This document shows, piece by piece, positions 1-10,995 of a stretch of 64,000 nucleotides of DNA; the stretch's first letter is position 1, and each line of letters begins with the position of its first letter. The stretch is taken from NCBI RefSeq assembly GCF_900566055.1, contig NZ_UPHQ01000256.1:1-64000 (forward strand), read 5' to 3'. The stretch comes from Mycobacterium innocens (lineage in GTDB: Bacteria > Actinomycetota > Actinomycetes > Mycobacteriales > Mycobacteriaceae). Under the pieces are notes generated by a model. It was not told where the DNA came from. It saw only the letters and a list, made by a program, of their open reading frames with translations, and searched no databases. The position numbers and the translations under genes are program-made.

Positions 1-348
1 TGGACGGCCCGCTGGCCAAGGCCGAACCGGCGACCCTGCGCTACCGGCTGCTGCACGCTGCGGCCCGCCTGGTCAAACGATCCCGCAACTTGATCCTGCG
101 GGTCCCCGAAACCTGGCCCTGGGCAAAGGAATTCGCATCCGCCGTCAACCGCGTCCGCGCCATCCCCTGACCCGCGGACCCGTGTCCGTTCGACCCCAAG
201 GAAGGAGCAGCCACCCCGGGACCGTGGAACCCGGCGTCAGCGCACGACACGCGGCGGTGCCGCCTACGGACAAGCCGGAAATCAAGATCAACTCGTGATC
301 TCAGCAGCCGCAAGGGGAGAACTCCGGCGACCGTGAAATTTTGAGGCC
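1..348 (+). mobile_element. Right-hand end of an IS1380-family insertion sequence (partial)
   Basis: The window opens inside an insertion sequence. It holds the last codons of an IS1380-type transposase (3-170) and then about 180 bases of non-coding tail. The likely outer end is near 335-348, where an AT-rich stretch (GTGAAATTTTGAGG) breaks the GC-rich pattern. I infer this boundary and have not matched it to a left inverted repeat, because the left end lies outside the window. The tail overlaps the last codons of the neighbouring minus-strand peptidase gene, so the element appears to have landed in the 3' end of that gene. Confidence 0.6.
3..170 (+). CDS. IS1380-family transposase, C-terminal fragment
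   Basis: Fifty-five codons are open from the window edge to a TGA at 168-170. The encoded peptide contains RYRLLHAAARLVKRSR and ILRVPETWPWAKEF, which is the typical C-terminus of IS1380-family DDE transposases in mycobacteria. These enzymes cut and join the ends of their own element. The rest of the gene lies upstream of the window, so I cannot tell whether the copy is intact. Confidence 0.75.
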   Translation, partial: DGPLAKAEPATLRYRLLHAAARLVKRSRNLILRVPETWPWAKEFASAVNRVRAIP

Positions 349-1265
349 AACGGAATGATTACCGCAAAACTAATTGTCGTACCGAGAATTACCCGCTCAT
401 GCAAACGCCTGCGGCGCGATATCGGGTTGGCTAGCCGGCTCGCGCGGGCCAGCGTGGCGGTGCCTGCCGCGCCGAGCGCCGTCGACGTCATCGCCGGCGG
501 CGCCCCCGTCAGCGCCAGCAGTCCGCGTAGCAACGCCATCTTCCCGTGACGTCGCACGGCGACATCATCAGCACACATCTCCAGCAAGTCCGCCACCATT
601 TCCGCTGCCGTGCAAAACAGCGTCAATCGCGGCAGGCTCGCAGCGATCGCCCGCAGTACCATGAGCAGGTCGTGATGGCGACCGGCCAGGTGAGCGTACT
701 CGTGCGCCAGCACAGCTGCCAGCTGCGGCTCGTCGAGCCGGTCCAGAGCAGCGGTGGTGACCACCACGACAGCGTCGGGGCGACCGGTTACGCAATAGGC
801 AGCGAGATGCGGCGCCGGAACAACTACCAGGTCAGACCGGCCATACCTGTCACCGACGCCTCCGATCACCCGAGCCGCAGATGCGTGCAGGAGACTGCGT
901 GATCGTTGCCGCAGCCACTGATGTGCGACGCGCCAGCTGACGACGGTGGTGGCCAGCAGGCTGGCCACCGACAGACAGATGGCCATGGCCGACGCAATTG
1001 CCTGCGGCAATCCCAGCTGGCCGGTGACCCCTAACGCCTTGAAGCACAAAGTTGGTTCCCTGTGGCGCCAGATGCTGTCGAGCACTGCGGCGCAAAGGAA
1101 CACGAGCGCAGCCAACCACGCTGCAATCGCAGCAACCACCGCTGTCAGCCAGCAAGCCACGGCAAGCTGAGGCCGCACACCCGTGCCGGTGACGCGTCGC
1201 AGCAGGAGGGGGCCGAGCCACGTCAACATCGACGCATAAAGGAGCAACAAAAGAGCCGCGTTCAC
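288..1265 (-). CDS. M56-family (BlaR1-like) membrane zinc peptidase
   Basis: This is a predicted integral membrane peptidase of 325 residues. N-terminal membrane segments lie near residues 3-22, 35-62 and 90-112, followed by a zinc-peptidase motif HEYAH at residues 188-192. Such proteins pair with BlaI-type repressors and pass an envelope or antibiotic signal by triggering loss of the repressor. The GTG start overlaps the stop of the upstream blaI-like gene in a GTGA, so the two are translationally coupled. It has no obvious penicillin-binding sensor domain, so the ligand is unknown. The last 17-20 codons appear to be read from insertion sequence DNA, so the natural C-terminus is probably lost. 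Confidence 0.8.
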   Translation of the reverse strand: MNAALLLLLYASMLTWLGPLLLRRVTGTGVRPQLAVACWLTAVVAAIAAWLAALVFLCAAVLDSIWRHREPTLCFKALGVTGQLGLPQAIASAMAICLSVASLLATTVVSWRVAHQWLRQRSRSLLHASAARVIGGVGDRYGRSDLVVVPAPHLAAYCVTGRPDAVVVVTTAALDRLDEPQLAAVLAHEYAHLAGRHHDLLMVLRAIAASLPRLTLFCTAAEMVADLLEMCADDVAVRRHGKMALLRGLLALTGAPPAMTSTALGAAGTATLARASRLANPISRRRRLHERVILGTTISFAVIIPLASKFHGRRSSPLAAAEITS

Positions 1266-1636
1266 GATTCTTGCCGTTCAATGAACCGGCGCAGCGCGTC
1301 GCGGACCCGCGCCGATTCATCCTCGTCCATCTGCTTGAGAAAAAACGCCAGCACCAAGTCCGAATCTCCCCCGGTATCGAAGGCATCGCGCATCAATCTG
1401 GCCGAATGTTCCTCGCGGGTCATAGTCGGCCAATAGCGGAAAGCCTTGCCCACCCGTTCCCGCTGCAACCAGCCTTTGCGGTGCAAGTTGTCCATGGTGG
1501 ACATAACCGTGGTGTAGGCGATCTGGCGATCATGCGCCAAGTCGTCAAGAATATCGCGCACGGTGACGACCTCGCCGCGGTTCCACACGCGGTCCATGAT
1601 CACTGCCTCGAGCTCGCCGAAACGCCGAACCTGCAC
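1262..1636 (-). CDS. BlaI/MecI/CopY-family transcriptional repressor
   Basis: A small winged-helix repressor of 124 residues from the GTG at 1636. The helix-turn-helix region (VTVRDILDDL, AYTTVMSTMDNL) and the wing (GWLQRERVGKAFRYW) match the BlaI family. An upstream in-frame start at 1762 exists, but it would place a perfect BlaI-like operator (1670-1685) inside the coding region, so I prefer the GTG at 1636, preceded by a weak GAGAGAAAG ribosome site. Proteins of this family bind as dimers and are removed by a partner M56 peptidase, encoded here directly downstream with a four-base overlap. It probably represses itself and the peptidase. Confidence 0.82.
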   Translation of the reverse strand: MQVRRFGELEAVIMDRVWNRGEVVTVRDILDDLAHDRQIAYTTVMSTMDNLHRKGWLQRERVGKAFRYWPTMTREEHSARLMRDAFDTGGDSDLVLAFFLKQMDEDESARVRDALRRFIERQES

Positions 1637-1669
1637 AGCTTTCTCTCTCGTACCCTTGGAATTGTCGAC

Positions 1670-1685
1670 GGCTACAACAGTAGCC
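1670..1685. promoter_or_regulatory. BlaI-type operator
   Basis: A perfect inverted repeat GGCTAC-AACA-GTAGCC lies 34 bases upstream of the repressor start. Its TAC-N4-GTA core has the same spacing as the classic BlaI/MecI operators (TACA-TA-TGTA type). This supports autorepression of the repressor-peptidase pair. Confidence 0.7.
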
Positions 1686-1823
1686 ACATATCTCGCGGCT
1701 CGCTCAGAGTCTCCCGAAAAGCCGCTGAGCACTGGGCAATTCTCGCGTAACCTGGACCACAACTGATTTCAGCGAGCGCCAAGGCGCCGGGTCGTCGGTC
1801 GACCGGCACTGCTTGCCCCGGGG

Positions 1824-2297
1824 GTGTCGGAAGGCAGCTACCCGGCGAAAGCGATTCGGCAACGATTGCCACCGAACAGTATGCCCATGAGTTCATATTC
1901 GCGACGCTTGACTCGCGACTCTCACGGCATAGAGGTAGAGCGCCAAGACATACCAAGACTGGCTGAAGACCCGGGGGCTGCCGGCTCGGCACCCGCACAG
2001 AGCGGGATCGCCGCGGAGTTGGCCTCCGCCGGATTCGAGGACGCGCGCCAGGCGGCTCGAGGCGGCGCCGGGGTGGTGTACCGCTGTCGCGAGACGGCGC
2101 TGGGACGAAATGTCGCAGTCAAAGTGCTGCCGTCGCATTTCGACGACGACAGCAGGGAACGTTTCCTGCGTGAGGGCTACGCGATGGGCGGGCTCTCGGG
2201 GCATCCGAACATCGTCAACATCCTGCGGGTCGGCATCACCGAAAGCGACCGGCCCCACATCGTGATGCCTTGCGACGCCTCACACACCTTGATCTGA
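1824..2297 (+). pseudogene. Truncated PknK-like serine/threonine kinase
   Basis: The reading frame holds only the first part of a PknK-type kinase. It has the N-terminal lead-in GIAAELASAGFED, a glycine loop (ARGGAGVVYRC), the ATP-binding lysine in VAVKVL and the segment SGHPNIVNI, then stops after IVMPCDASHTLI. The catalytic loop, DFG motif and the large C-terminal LuxR-type region of PknK (over 1000 residues in M. tuberculosis) are missing. The first loop glycine is also changed to alanine. I see no matching continuation in the next 350 bases in any frame, so this is a remnant. The exact start is uncertain. Confidence 0.7.
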
Positions 2298-2651
2298 CGG
2301 GGTGAGCGTTGAAGGCGGGGCGCCGTTGGCCCCTGACTGCGATCGACGCATGCGGCAACACTCCGTAATACTGTAGACGCACCCGTTTACAATAGCACAG
2401 CGCTGGGGCACCGAGCGGCAATCGAACGGCAGTGGGGAATCACCTTGGTGTCGAACCGGTTTGGCGCTGCGGGCCGACGGCCGTGGCGACTCCTAGCCGA
2501 CTCCGAGGCTACAGTTACCCAGTGTATTAGTCGATCCTGGTTGACATTAAATCGTTGGGTCGCGCCGCCGGCCGATTGCCCCCACGCCTATCCGGCCATC
2601 AGCACGGAATCGGTTTCAGGCCGGCATCACCGCTGCTCACGGCGGAAGGCC
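2298..2651. other. Intergenic stretch without a recognisable gene
   Basis: Nothing coding is convincing here. In M. tuberculosis the gene after hsaB is nat (arylamine N-acetyltransferase), usually the last gene of this operon. I find no trace of nat in any frame. The stretch separates the kinase remnant from hsaB and probably holds the end of the hsa transcript, but I see no strong terminator hairpin. Confidence 0.4.
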
Positions 2652-3215
2652 CTAGAGCCAGGTGTCCTGGGTGGTAGTGGTGAGGAACGCTTCGAGGTCG
2701 TCTCGCCACTGCGCCGGCGTGGTCTTGTCCGGCTCGATGCCGGTGTAGTCGCCGCGGTAGAACAGCAGTGGCCGCGGCTTGATCTTCGGGACTTCCGACA
2801 GCGAGTTGACCGTGCCGAACACGACGAAGTGATCCCCGCCGTCGTGTACGGCGGCAACCGTGCAGTCGATGTAGGCCAGCGACCCGTCGATGATCGGCGA
2901 ACCGAGTTCGGAGAGATGCCAATCGATCCCGGCGAACTTGTCGGGTTCCTTCGAGCCGAATCGCGCCGACACGTGCTTCTGCTTCTCGGTCAGCACGTTG
3001 ACGCAGAACCGGCCGGCCGCCTCGATCGCCTTCCAGGACCGCGACACCTTGGTCGGACAGAACAGCACCAGCGGCGGCTCCAAAGACAACGCCGCGAACG
3101 ACTGACAGGCGAAGCCGACGGGCACGTCGTCATGCACGGTGGTGATGATGGTGATCCCGGTGCAGAACTGACCCAGCACGTTTCGGAACGTGCGAGGATC
3201 AATCGGCGCGGACAT
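2652..3215 (-). CDS. hsaB: Flavin reductase subunit of 3-HSA monooxygenase
   Basis: HsaB (187 residues) is the NADH:flavin oxidoreductase that supplies reduced flavin to HsaA, which hydroxylates 3-HSA in cholesterol ring degradation. The sequence fits the HpaC-like flavin reductase fold: an N-terminal FRNVLGQFCTGITIIT, the FMN-binding stretch CQSFAALSLEPPLVLF, and GDHFVVFGTVNSL near residue 130. Length and sequence match Rv3567c as I remember it. It is the last gene of hsaA-hsaD-hsaC-hsaB, two bases after hsaC. Transcription should come from the KstR-controlled promoter upstream of hsaA. Confidence 0.95.
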   Translation of the reverse strand: MSAPIDPRTFRNVLGQFCTGITIITTVHDDVPVGFACQSFAALSLEPPLVLFCPTKVSRSWKAIEAAGRFCVNVLTEKQKHVSARFGSKEPDKFAGIDWHLSELGSPIIDGSLAYIDCTVAAVHDGGDHFVVFGTVNSLSEVPKIKPRPLLFYRGDYTGIEPDKTTPAQWRDDLEAFLTTTTQDTWL

Positions 3216-3217
3216 GG

Positions 3218-6182
<2,965 letters not shown>

Positions 6183-6242
6183 TTACGTTTGCCTCCTGGG
6201 AGTGCGGCCTGTTCGACGACCGGAGTGGACTTAGAAAAAGAC

Positions 6243-6256
6243 TAGAACACGTTCCG
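6243..6256. promoter_or_regulatory. KstR operator box, hsaA side
   Basis: The sequence TAGAACACGTTCCG matches the KstR consensus TnnAACnnGTTnnA except at the last base. It lies 61 bases upstream of the hsaA start. KstR represses cholesterol genes until 3-oxo-cholestenoyl-CoA-type ligands bind it. The repressor gene itself is about 10 kb downstream in this window. Confidence 0.75.
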
Positions 6257-6310
6257 ATTTGTGTCGAGCAGGGTATTCCTGCGGCTGGTAGCGGTGCGAA
6301 GCGAGTTTTC

Positions 6311-6324
6311 TATAACATGTTCTA
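6311..6324. promoter_or_regulatory. KstR operator box, kshB side
   Basis: TATAACATGTTCTA is a full match to TnnAACnnGTTnnA. It lies just upstream of kshB, 23 bases before the TTG I choose as the start, and probably overlaps the promoter of kshB. Confidence 0.8.
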
Positions 6325-6346
6325 GTTGAGACAGAGAGGCAGGGTA

Positions 6347-7432
6347 TTGACCGAGGCAATCCCTGACGAACCACTGGGCAGCCACGTCCTGGAGCTGCAG
6401 ATCGCCGACGTCGTCGCCGAAACCGACGAGGCGCGCTCTCTGGTGTTCGCGGTGCCCGACGGACCGGACGATCCGCAGATCCCGGCGGAGCGACTGCGCT
6501 ACGCACCCGGCCAGTTCCTGACGCTGCGCGTTCCCAGCGAGCGCACCGGCTCGGTGGCCCGCTGCTACTCGTTGTGCAGCTCGCCGTTCACCGACGACGC
6601 GCTGACCGTCACGGTCAAAAGAACCGCGGACGGATACGCGTCGAACTGGCTGTGCGACCACGCGCACCCGGGCATGCGGATTCACGTGTTGGCGCCGTCA
6701 GGCACCTTCGTGCCCAAGACGCTCGACGACGACTTCCTGCTGCTGGCCGCCGGCAGCGGGATCACGCCGATCATGTCGATCTGCAAGTCGGCGCTGGCGC
6801 AAGGCTGCGGCCAGGTGACACTGGTCTACGCCAACCGCGACGACCGCTCGGTGATCTTCGGTGAAGCGCTGCGCGACCTGGCCGCCAAGTATCCCGACCG
6901 CCTCACCGTCGTGCACTGGCTGGAGTCGCTGCAAGGGCTGCCGAGCGCGACGGCACTGGCCAAGCTGGCCGCCCCGTACTCCGAACGGCCGGCCTACATC
7001 TGTGGCCCCGGCCCGTTCATGCAGGCGGCGCGAGACGCCCTGGAAATGCTGAAAGTGCCTGCCCGGCAAGTGCATATCGAGGTGTTCAAGTCGCTGGATT
7101 CCGATCCGTTCGCGGCAGTGAAACTAGAGGATGTCGGCGGCGACGACACTGAGCCACCGGCAACCGCGGTGGTGGAACTTGACGGCGAAACCCACACGGT
7201 GTCCTGGCCGCGCAACGCCAAGTTGCTCGACGTGCTGCTGGCCGCCGGTCTCGACGCGCCGTTCTCCTGTCGGGAAGGCCACTGCGGCGCCTGCGCCTGC
7301 ACACTGCGCGGCGGCAAAGTCAGCATGGAAGTCAACGACGTGCTGGAGCAGCAAGACCTCGACGACGGGCTGATTTTGGCCTGTCAATCTCATCCGGAAT
7401 CTGATTCGGTAGAAGTGACCTACGACGAATAG
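6347..7432 (+). CDS. kshB: Reductase of 3-ketosteroid 9-alpha-hydroxylase
   Basis: KshB passes electrons from NADH through FAD and a plant-type 2Fe-2S cluster to the oxygenase KshA, which attacks the steroid B ring. The FAD-binding motif RCYSL and the NAD-binding GSGITPIMS are present. Four cluster cysteines are at residues 308, 313, 316 and 346 (C-x4-C-x2-C-x29-C). I place the start at the TTG of 6347, because M. tuberculosis Rv3571 begins with the same MTEAI. A TTG at 6326 is also open but would almost touch the KstR box. The protein has 361 residues. kshA is not in the window. Confidence 0.93.
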   Translation: MTEAIPDEPLGSHVLELQIADVVAETDEARSLVFAVPDGPDDPQIPAERLRYAPGQFLTLRVPSERTGSVARCYSLCSSPFTDDALTVTVKRTADGYASNWLCDHAHPGMRIHVLAPSGTFVPKTLDDDFLLLAAGSGITPIMSICKSALAQGCGQVTLVYANRDDRSVIFGEALRDLAAKYPDRLTVVHWLESLQGLPSATALAKLAAPYSERPAYICGPGPFMQAARDALEMLKVPARQVHIEVFKSLDSDPFAAVKLEDVGGDDTEPPATAVVELDGETHTVSWPRNAKLLDVLLAAGLDAPFSCREGHCGACACTLRGGKVSMEVNDVLEQQDLDDGLILACQSHPESDSVEVTYDE

Positions 7433-7471
7433 TCGCAGGGGCAAGGTTTCATCCGGGCGGAAGGATGCGAG

Positions 7472-8014
7472 ATGAAGCGGCTGCTACCGGGCACTCCGAC
7501 GGTCGCGGTGATCGCCGGGGTGCTGCTGGCCTTCACGCCCGCCCCACATTCGGCGGCGGCCAGCAACACGGCCACCACGCTGTTTCCGGTCGACGACACC
7601 ACTCAACTGGAGACACATACCTTTGTGAATTGCCACCCGAACGGCAGCTGTGACTTCGTCGCCGGCGCCGACTTGCGCACCCCCGACGGCGTCACCGGGT
7701 TCCCCCCCGATCTGTGGGCACGCCAAACCACCGAGATCCGGCCGACGAACCGGCTGACCTACCTGGACGCCCATGCCACCGGCCAGTTCGAGCGGGTGAT
7801 GAAGGCGGGCGGCTCCGATGTGATCACCACCGTGTACTTCGGTGACGGCCCGCCGGACAAGTATCAGACGACCGGCGTCATCGACTCGACCAGCTGGTCG
7901 ACCGGCCAACCGAGCACCAACGCCGGCGTCATCGTGTGCACCCACATCCAGGTGGTCTATTCCGGCGTGAACCTCACCTCGCCCAGCACCTGCGCCCAAA
8001 CGAACTTCTCGTAG
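7472..8014 (+). CDS. Secreted protein of unknown function (Rv3572-like)
   Basis: A 180-residue protein with a clear signal peptide: positively charged MKRLLPG, a hydrophobic core VAVIAGVLLAF, and a likely cleavage after HSAAA near residue 30. The mature part has four cysteines (in VNCHPNGSCDF, VIVCTHI, PSTCAQT) that could form two disulfides. It follows kshB by 39 bases in the same direction, as Rv3572 does in M. tuberculosis. I know no function. Its position invites a link to steroid growth, but nothing in the sequence shows one. A ribosome site GGAAGGATG precedes the ATG. Confidence 0.8.
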   Translation: MKRLLPGTPTVAVIAGVLLAFTPAPHSAAASNTATTLFPVDDTTQLETHTFVNCHPNGSCDFVAGADLRTPDGVTGFPPDLWARQTTEIRPTNRLTYLDAHATGQFERVMKAGGSDVITTVYFGDGPPDKYQTTGVIDSTSWSTGQPSTNAGVIVCTHIQVVYSGVNLTSPSTCAQTNFS

Positions 8015-8060
8015 CGCGGTACACGCGGTTGCGCGCCGCCGCGACCGCGTTGTCACCGAA

Positions 8061-8110
8061 ATTGCCGCCATGGCTGTGGTATTCGGGGTTTCGACAGCCA
8101 TGGCGGCAAT
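8061..8110. repeat. Perfect 17-bp inverted repeat (hairpin)
   Basis: The arm ATTGCCGCCATGGCTGT (8061-8077) is repeated in inverse at 8094-8110, with a 16-base loop between. It lies 47 bases after the stop of the Rv3572-like gene. No T-run follows, so it could be a mycobacterial I-type terminator or a mobile intergenic palindrome. Confidence 0.75.
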
Positions 8111-8257
8111 CTGGGCGGTTACCTTGACCGAGCAACCAGCGCATCGAAGAAGCTTCGCGGCGCCAATGTCGACGATCCAGTGTTCGGCGGCGATGCCGGG
8201 GTAGTCGCCGGCCACTTCGTCGAATACCCGTCCGCCAGCTGAGACCCCGGACTCGAC

Positions 8258-8640
8258 TCCTGACCGCGGAAATTGATTGGCCGGGAAGCGATCCCACGTC
8301 CGATCGGTCATCAAGCACCGGGTGCCGATGTGTGGGCGCGCCGAGGGCGTGACCTGATCCGCACCGATAGGTGGTCTGCGGTAATCGCTTCTCCGACCGC
8401 TTTGGCGACGGTGTCGGGTCCGCCGCCGAGCTTGTCCAACGCGCCCGTCTGGTGAACCGCTTCGGTGGTCGTGCCGAGGGCGGCACGCGGACGCCTGCTT
8501 GGCCGACGAGCTGGCACATCCGCACTAGGCCAAACGCGTTGGTCTCGAACTGGCGGCGCAGGTCTTGCATCGGCAGCGTCTCCAGCGCGCCTGACCGCGA
8601 ACAGCCGGCATTGTTGACCAGCACGCCAACGGCGAGTTGT
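8258..8640 (-). pseudogene. Short-chain dehydrogenase remnant
   Basis: Three pieces of one SDR gene are spread over different minus-strand frames. The first is VLVNNAGCSRSGALETLP with RRQFETNAFGLVRMCQLV (8618-8530 region). The second is LGGGPDTVAKAVGEAITAD (about 8430-8370). The last is the C-terminal TDRTWDRFPANQFPRSG (8310-8258). The middle of the protein with the catalytic Tyr-x3-Lys is gone, and the frames do not join, so the gene is dead. The N-terminal dinucleotide-binding motif is also missing. Confidence 0.75.
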
Positions 8641-8808
8641 TGGCGACGACGCGGTCGACCGCCCGCATAGACGCTCGCGGCAACGTCAGCAGTCATGCCA
8701 GATGCGTAGCGGTTTGCACCACCGGTAGCAAAGTTGTGGATTGCACTGGATGGCCGGCAAGCAGCTACCGTGGCCCCATTCGGGAGGATATCCGCGACGG
8801 GAGATTCG

Positions 8809-9420
8809 ATGCCCTACGTCAAATCCGCTGTGCGCAGCAAGCAGGCAGTGGCTGCCGCGCGCGTCGTGCTGATGCGTGACGGAGTCGGCGGCACCACGAT
8901 GCGCGCCGTGGCGGACGAAGCCGGCATACCGCTGGGGACGCTGCAATACGTCTTCCCGAGCAAGCAGGGCCTGCTGCGCGCGGTCATCGAGGATGTCGTG
9001 GAGGAGATTGCGGACCTGCTGAAGAGTTCGGCCCAGCTCGAGGCCGGGCTGGAACACGCAATCGGGTGCGGGTTGCGCAATTTCTGGGAAACGCTGGTCA
9101 TCGACCACCGCAATCTGCAACTCGTGCAGTACGAACTCGTCACCCACGCGCTGCGTACGCCCGGCTTGGAGGCGCTGCCGCGCTGGCAGTACGAGAGGTA
9201 CACCGAGGTCGTTGCGCAGTGGTGCCAGGAGGCAGCGACACGGGCCGGGGAGAGATGCGCGCTTCCCTTCGATCGGCTCGCTCGGGTGCTGGTGGCCAGC
9301 ATCGATGGGCTGATCCTGCAGCATCTGGCCAACCCGGACGTCAGGCGCTCCGCGCAGGACCTCGAGGCGATCATCGAGACAGTCACCGCACTCGCCGCGG
9401 TCCGATCGGCCTCGAACTAA
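8809..9420 (+). CDS. TetR-family transcriptional regulator
   Basis: A 203-residue regulator. Its N-terminal helix-turn-helix reads TMRAVADEAGIPLGTLQYVFPSKQ at residues 27-50, and the recognition helix GTLQYVFPSK is typical of TetR. The remaining part is the helical ligand-binding domain. I chose the ATG at 8809, with GGAGATTCG just upstream; an upstream TTG at 8734 adds 25 residues of no family resemblance. It is followed in the same direction, 89 bases later, by an amine oxidase gene, which is its likely target. Confidence 0.85.
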   Translation: MPYVKSAVRSKQAVAAARVVLMRDGVGGTTMRAVADEAGIPLGTLQYVFPSKQGLLRAVIEDVVEEIADLLKSSAQLEAGLEHAIGCGLRNFWETLVIDHRNLQLVQYELVTHALRTPGLEALPRWQYERYTEVVAQWCQEAATRAGERCALPFDRLARVLVASIDGLILQHLANPDVRRSAQDLEAIIETVTALAAVRSASN

Positions 9421-9509
9421 ACCGCACTAAACCTTGTGGGCTCATGCCACATGCTCTACTCTCATCCGAGCTAAGTCATACGACTGTATTAGTTTAGGGG
9501 AAATTTTCG

Positions 9510-10874
9510 ATGCCGGATGTGGATGTCGTTGTCGTCGGCGCCGGGCTCGCCGGGCTTTCGGCGGCCCGCACGTTGGTGGCGGCGGGAATGACCGTGCGCG
9601 TCCTCGAGGCCCGTGATCGGGTCGCGGGCCGCAACTTTGGCGGGTTTCTGAGCAACGGCGTGCCGGTCGAGATGGGCGGCCAGTGGGTGGGGCCGAGCCA
9701 GCACGCCGTACTCGATCTGATCGACGAACTCGGACTGGAGACGTTCCCCACCTACGACACCGGCGACGCGATCTCGTTCTACGACGGACAGGTGGTCCGG
9801 TACTCCGACGCGACGTTCGGCCTCCCGGCCGAAAGCTTGGCCGAAATCGGTCGCCTATTCGAGGTTATCGAGACGCTCGCGGCGTCGATACCCACCTCGG
9901 CGCCCTGGCGAGCGGACGATGCGGCGGAGCTGGACCGACAGAATTTCGACACCTGGCTGGCCGCGAATACGACTGACACCGTGGCACTTCGGTTCTTCAG
10001 GCTGATCGTGCCAACGCTATTCTCCGCGGAAACACCTGAGCTTTCGTTTCTGCACTTCCTGTTCTACATCCGGTCGGGCAACAATTTGGCGACCATGCTC
10101 GCCGTCACCGGAGGCGCACAGGAGAGCCGTGTCGTGGGTGGGACGCACCGGATCTCCGAGCGGATGGCCGAGGATCTTGCTGATCGGGTGCAACTTGGGG
10201 CGGTGGTACGCACGATCACCCAGGACGGGCAGGGTGTCATCGTCTCCTACGAGGACGCCGACGCCGGCCAGACGGGCAAGATCAAGGCTGGCCACGTGGT
10301 GGTCGCGATCCCGCCGACGCTGGCTGGCCGGATCCGTTACTTGCCGCCGCTGCCCGCCGCGCGCGACGGCCTCACCCAGCAGTTCCCGGCGGGGTCGGTG
10401 ATCAAGTTCCAGGTCGGCTATGAGACCCCGTTCTGGCGCGAGGCCGATCTCAGCGGCTTCGTGACCAGCCTGGACGACGCGTTCAACGTCGTCCTCGACA
10501 ACTCCCCTGCCGACGCTTCCTGCGGTGTGCTGGTCGGCTTCTTGGAGGGCGCCCACGCCCGCGAGGCGGCGGAGCTGCCGACCGAGCAGCGCCACCAGCT
10601 CGTAATCGATTCGCTGGTGAAGTATTTCGGGCCGCAAGCCGCTGAGCCGTTCGACATCGTCGAACAAGACTGGGCTGCAGAGGAATTCACGCGAGGTTGC
10701 TACGGAGGCCGTCTCGGTGCCGGCGCACTGACTCAGTATGGCAAGGCGCTGGCTGCGCCGGTCGGCCGCATCCACTGGGCCGGAGCGGAGACGGCCCAGG
10801 TGTGGAGTGGCTACATGGATGGCGCGATCACCTCGGGCCGCCGCGCCGCCGAGGAGATCCTCGCTGCGGTTTGA
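9510..10874 (+). CDS. Flavin monoamine oxidase
   Basis: A 454-residue FAD enzyme of the amine oxidase family. It starts with the dinucleotide motif VVVVGAGLAGLSAARTL, followed by the adenine-binding VLEARDRVAGR and the substrate-side MGGQWVGPSQ near residue 56. The C-terminal FAD motif IHWAGAETAQVWSGYMDGAI is intact. Such enzymes oxidise amines to aldehydes with release of ammonia and hydrogen peroxide. Putrescine-type amines are possible, but the substrate cannot be read from the sequence. A small repeat AGTC-ATAC-GACT (9474-9485) in the spacer could be an operator for the preceding TetR protein, though its arms are only four bases. Confidence 0.85.
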   Translation: MPDVDVVVVGAGLAGLSAARTLVAAGMTVRVLEARDRVAGRNFGGFLSNGVPVEMGGQWVGPSQHAVLDLIDELGLETFPTYDTGDAISFYDGQVVRYSDATFGLPAESLAEIGRLFEVIETLAASIPTSAPWRADDAAELDRQNFDTWLAANTTDTVALRFFRLIVPTLFSAETPELSFLHFLFYIRSGNNLATMLAVTGGAQESRVVGGTHRISERMAEDLADRVQLGAVVRTITQDGQGVIVSYEDADAGQTGKIKAGHVVVAIPPTLAGRIRYLPPLPAARDGLTQQFPAGSVIKFQVGYETPFWREADLSGFVTSLDDAFNVVLDNSPADASCGVLVGFLEGAHAREAAELPTEQRHQLVIDSLVKYFGPQAAEPFDIVEQDWAAEEFTRGCYGGRLGAGALTQYGKALAAPVGRIHWAGAETAQVWSGYMDGAITSGRRAAEEILAAV

Positions 10875-10995
10875 GAGTGCGCTTACTCAACCGACCACAG
10901 GCACGGTGAACCGCAAGGGGTGGCACCGAGCCGGGGGTCTGTGGCGGCTGGATCACCGTTGGATCACCGATCCACTCAAGGGAATTGGAGGATCG

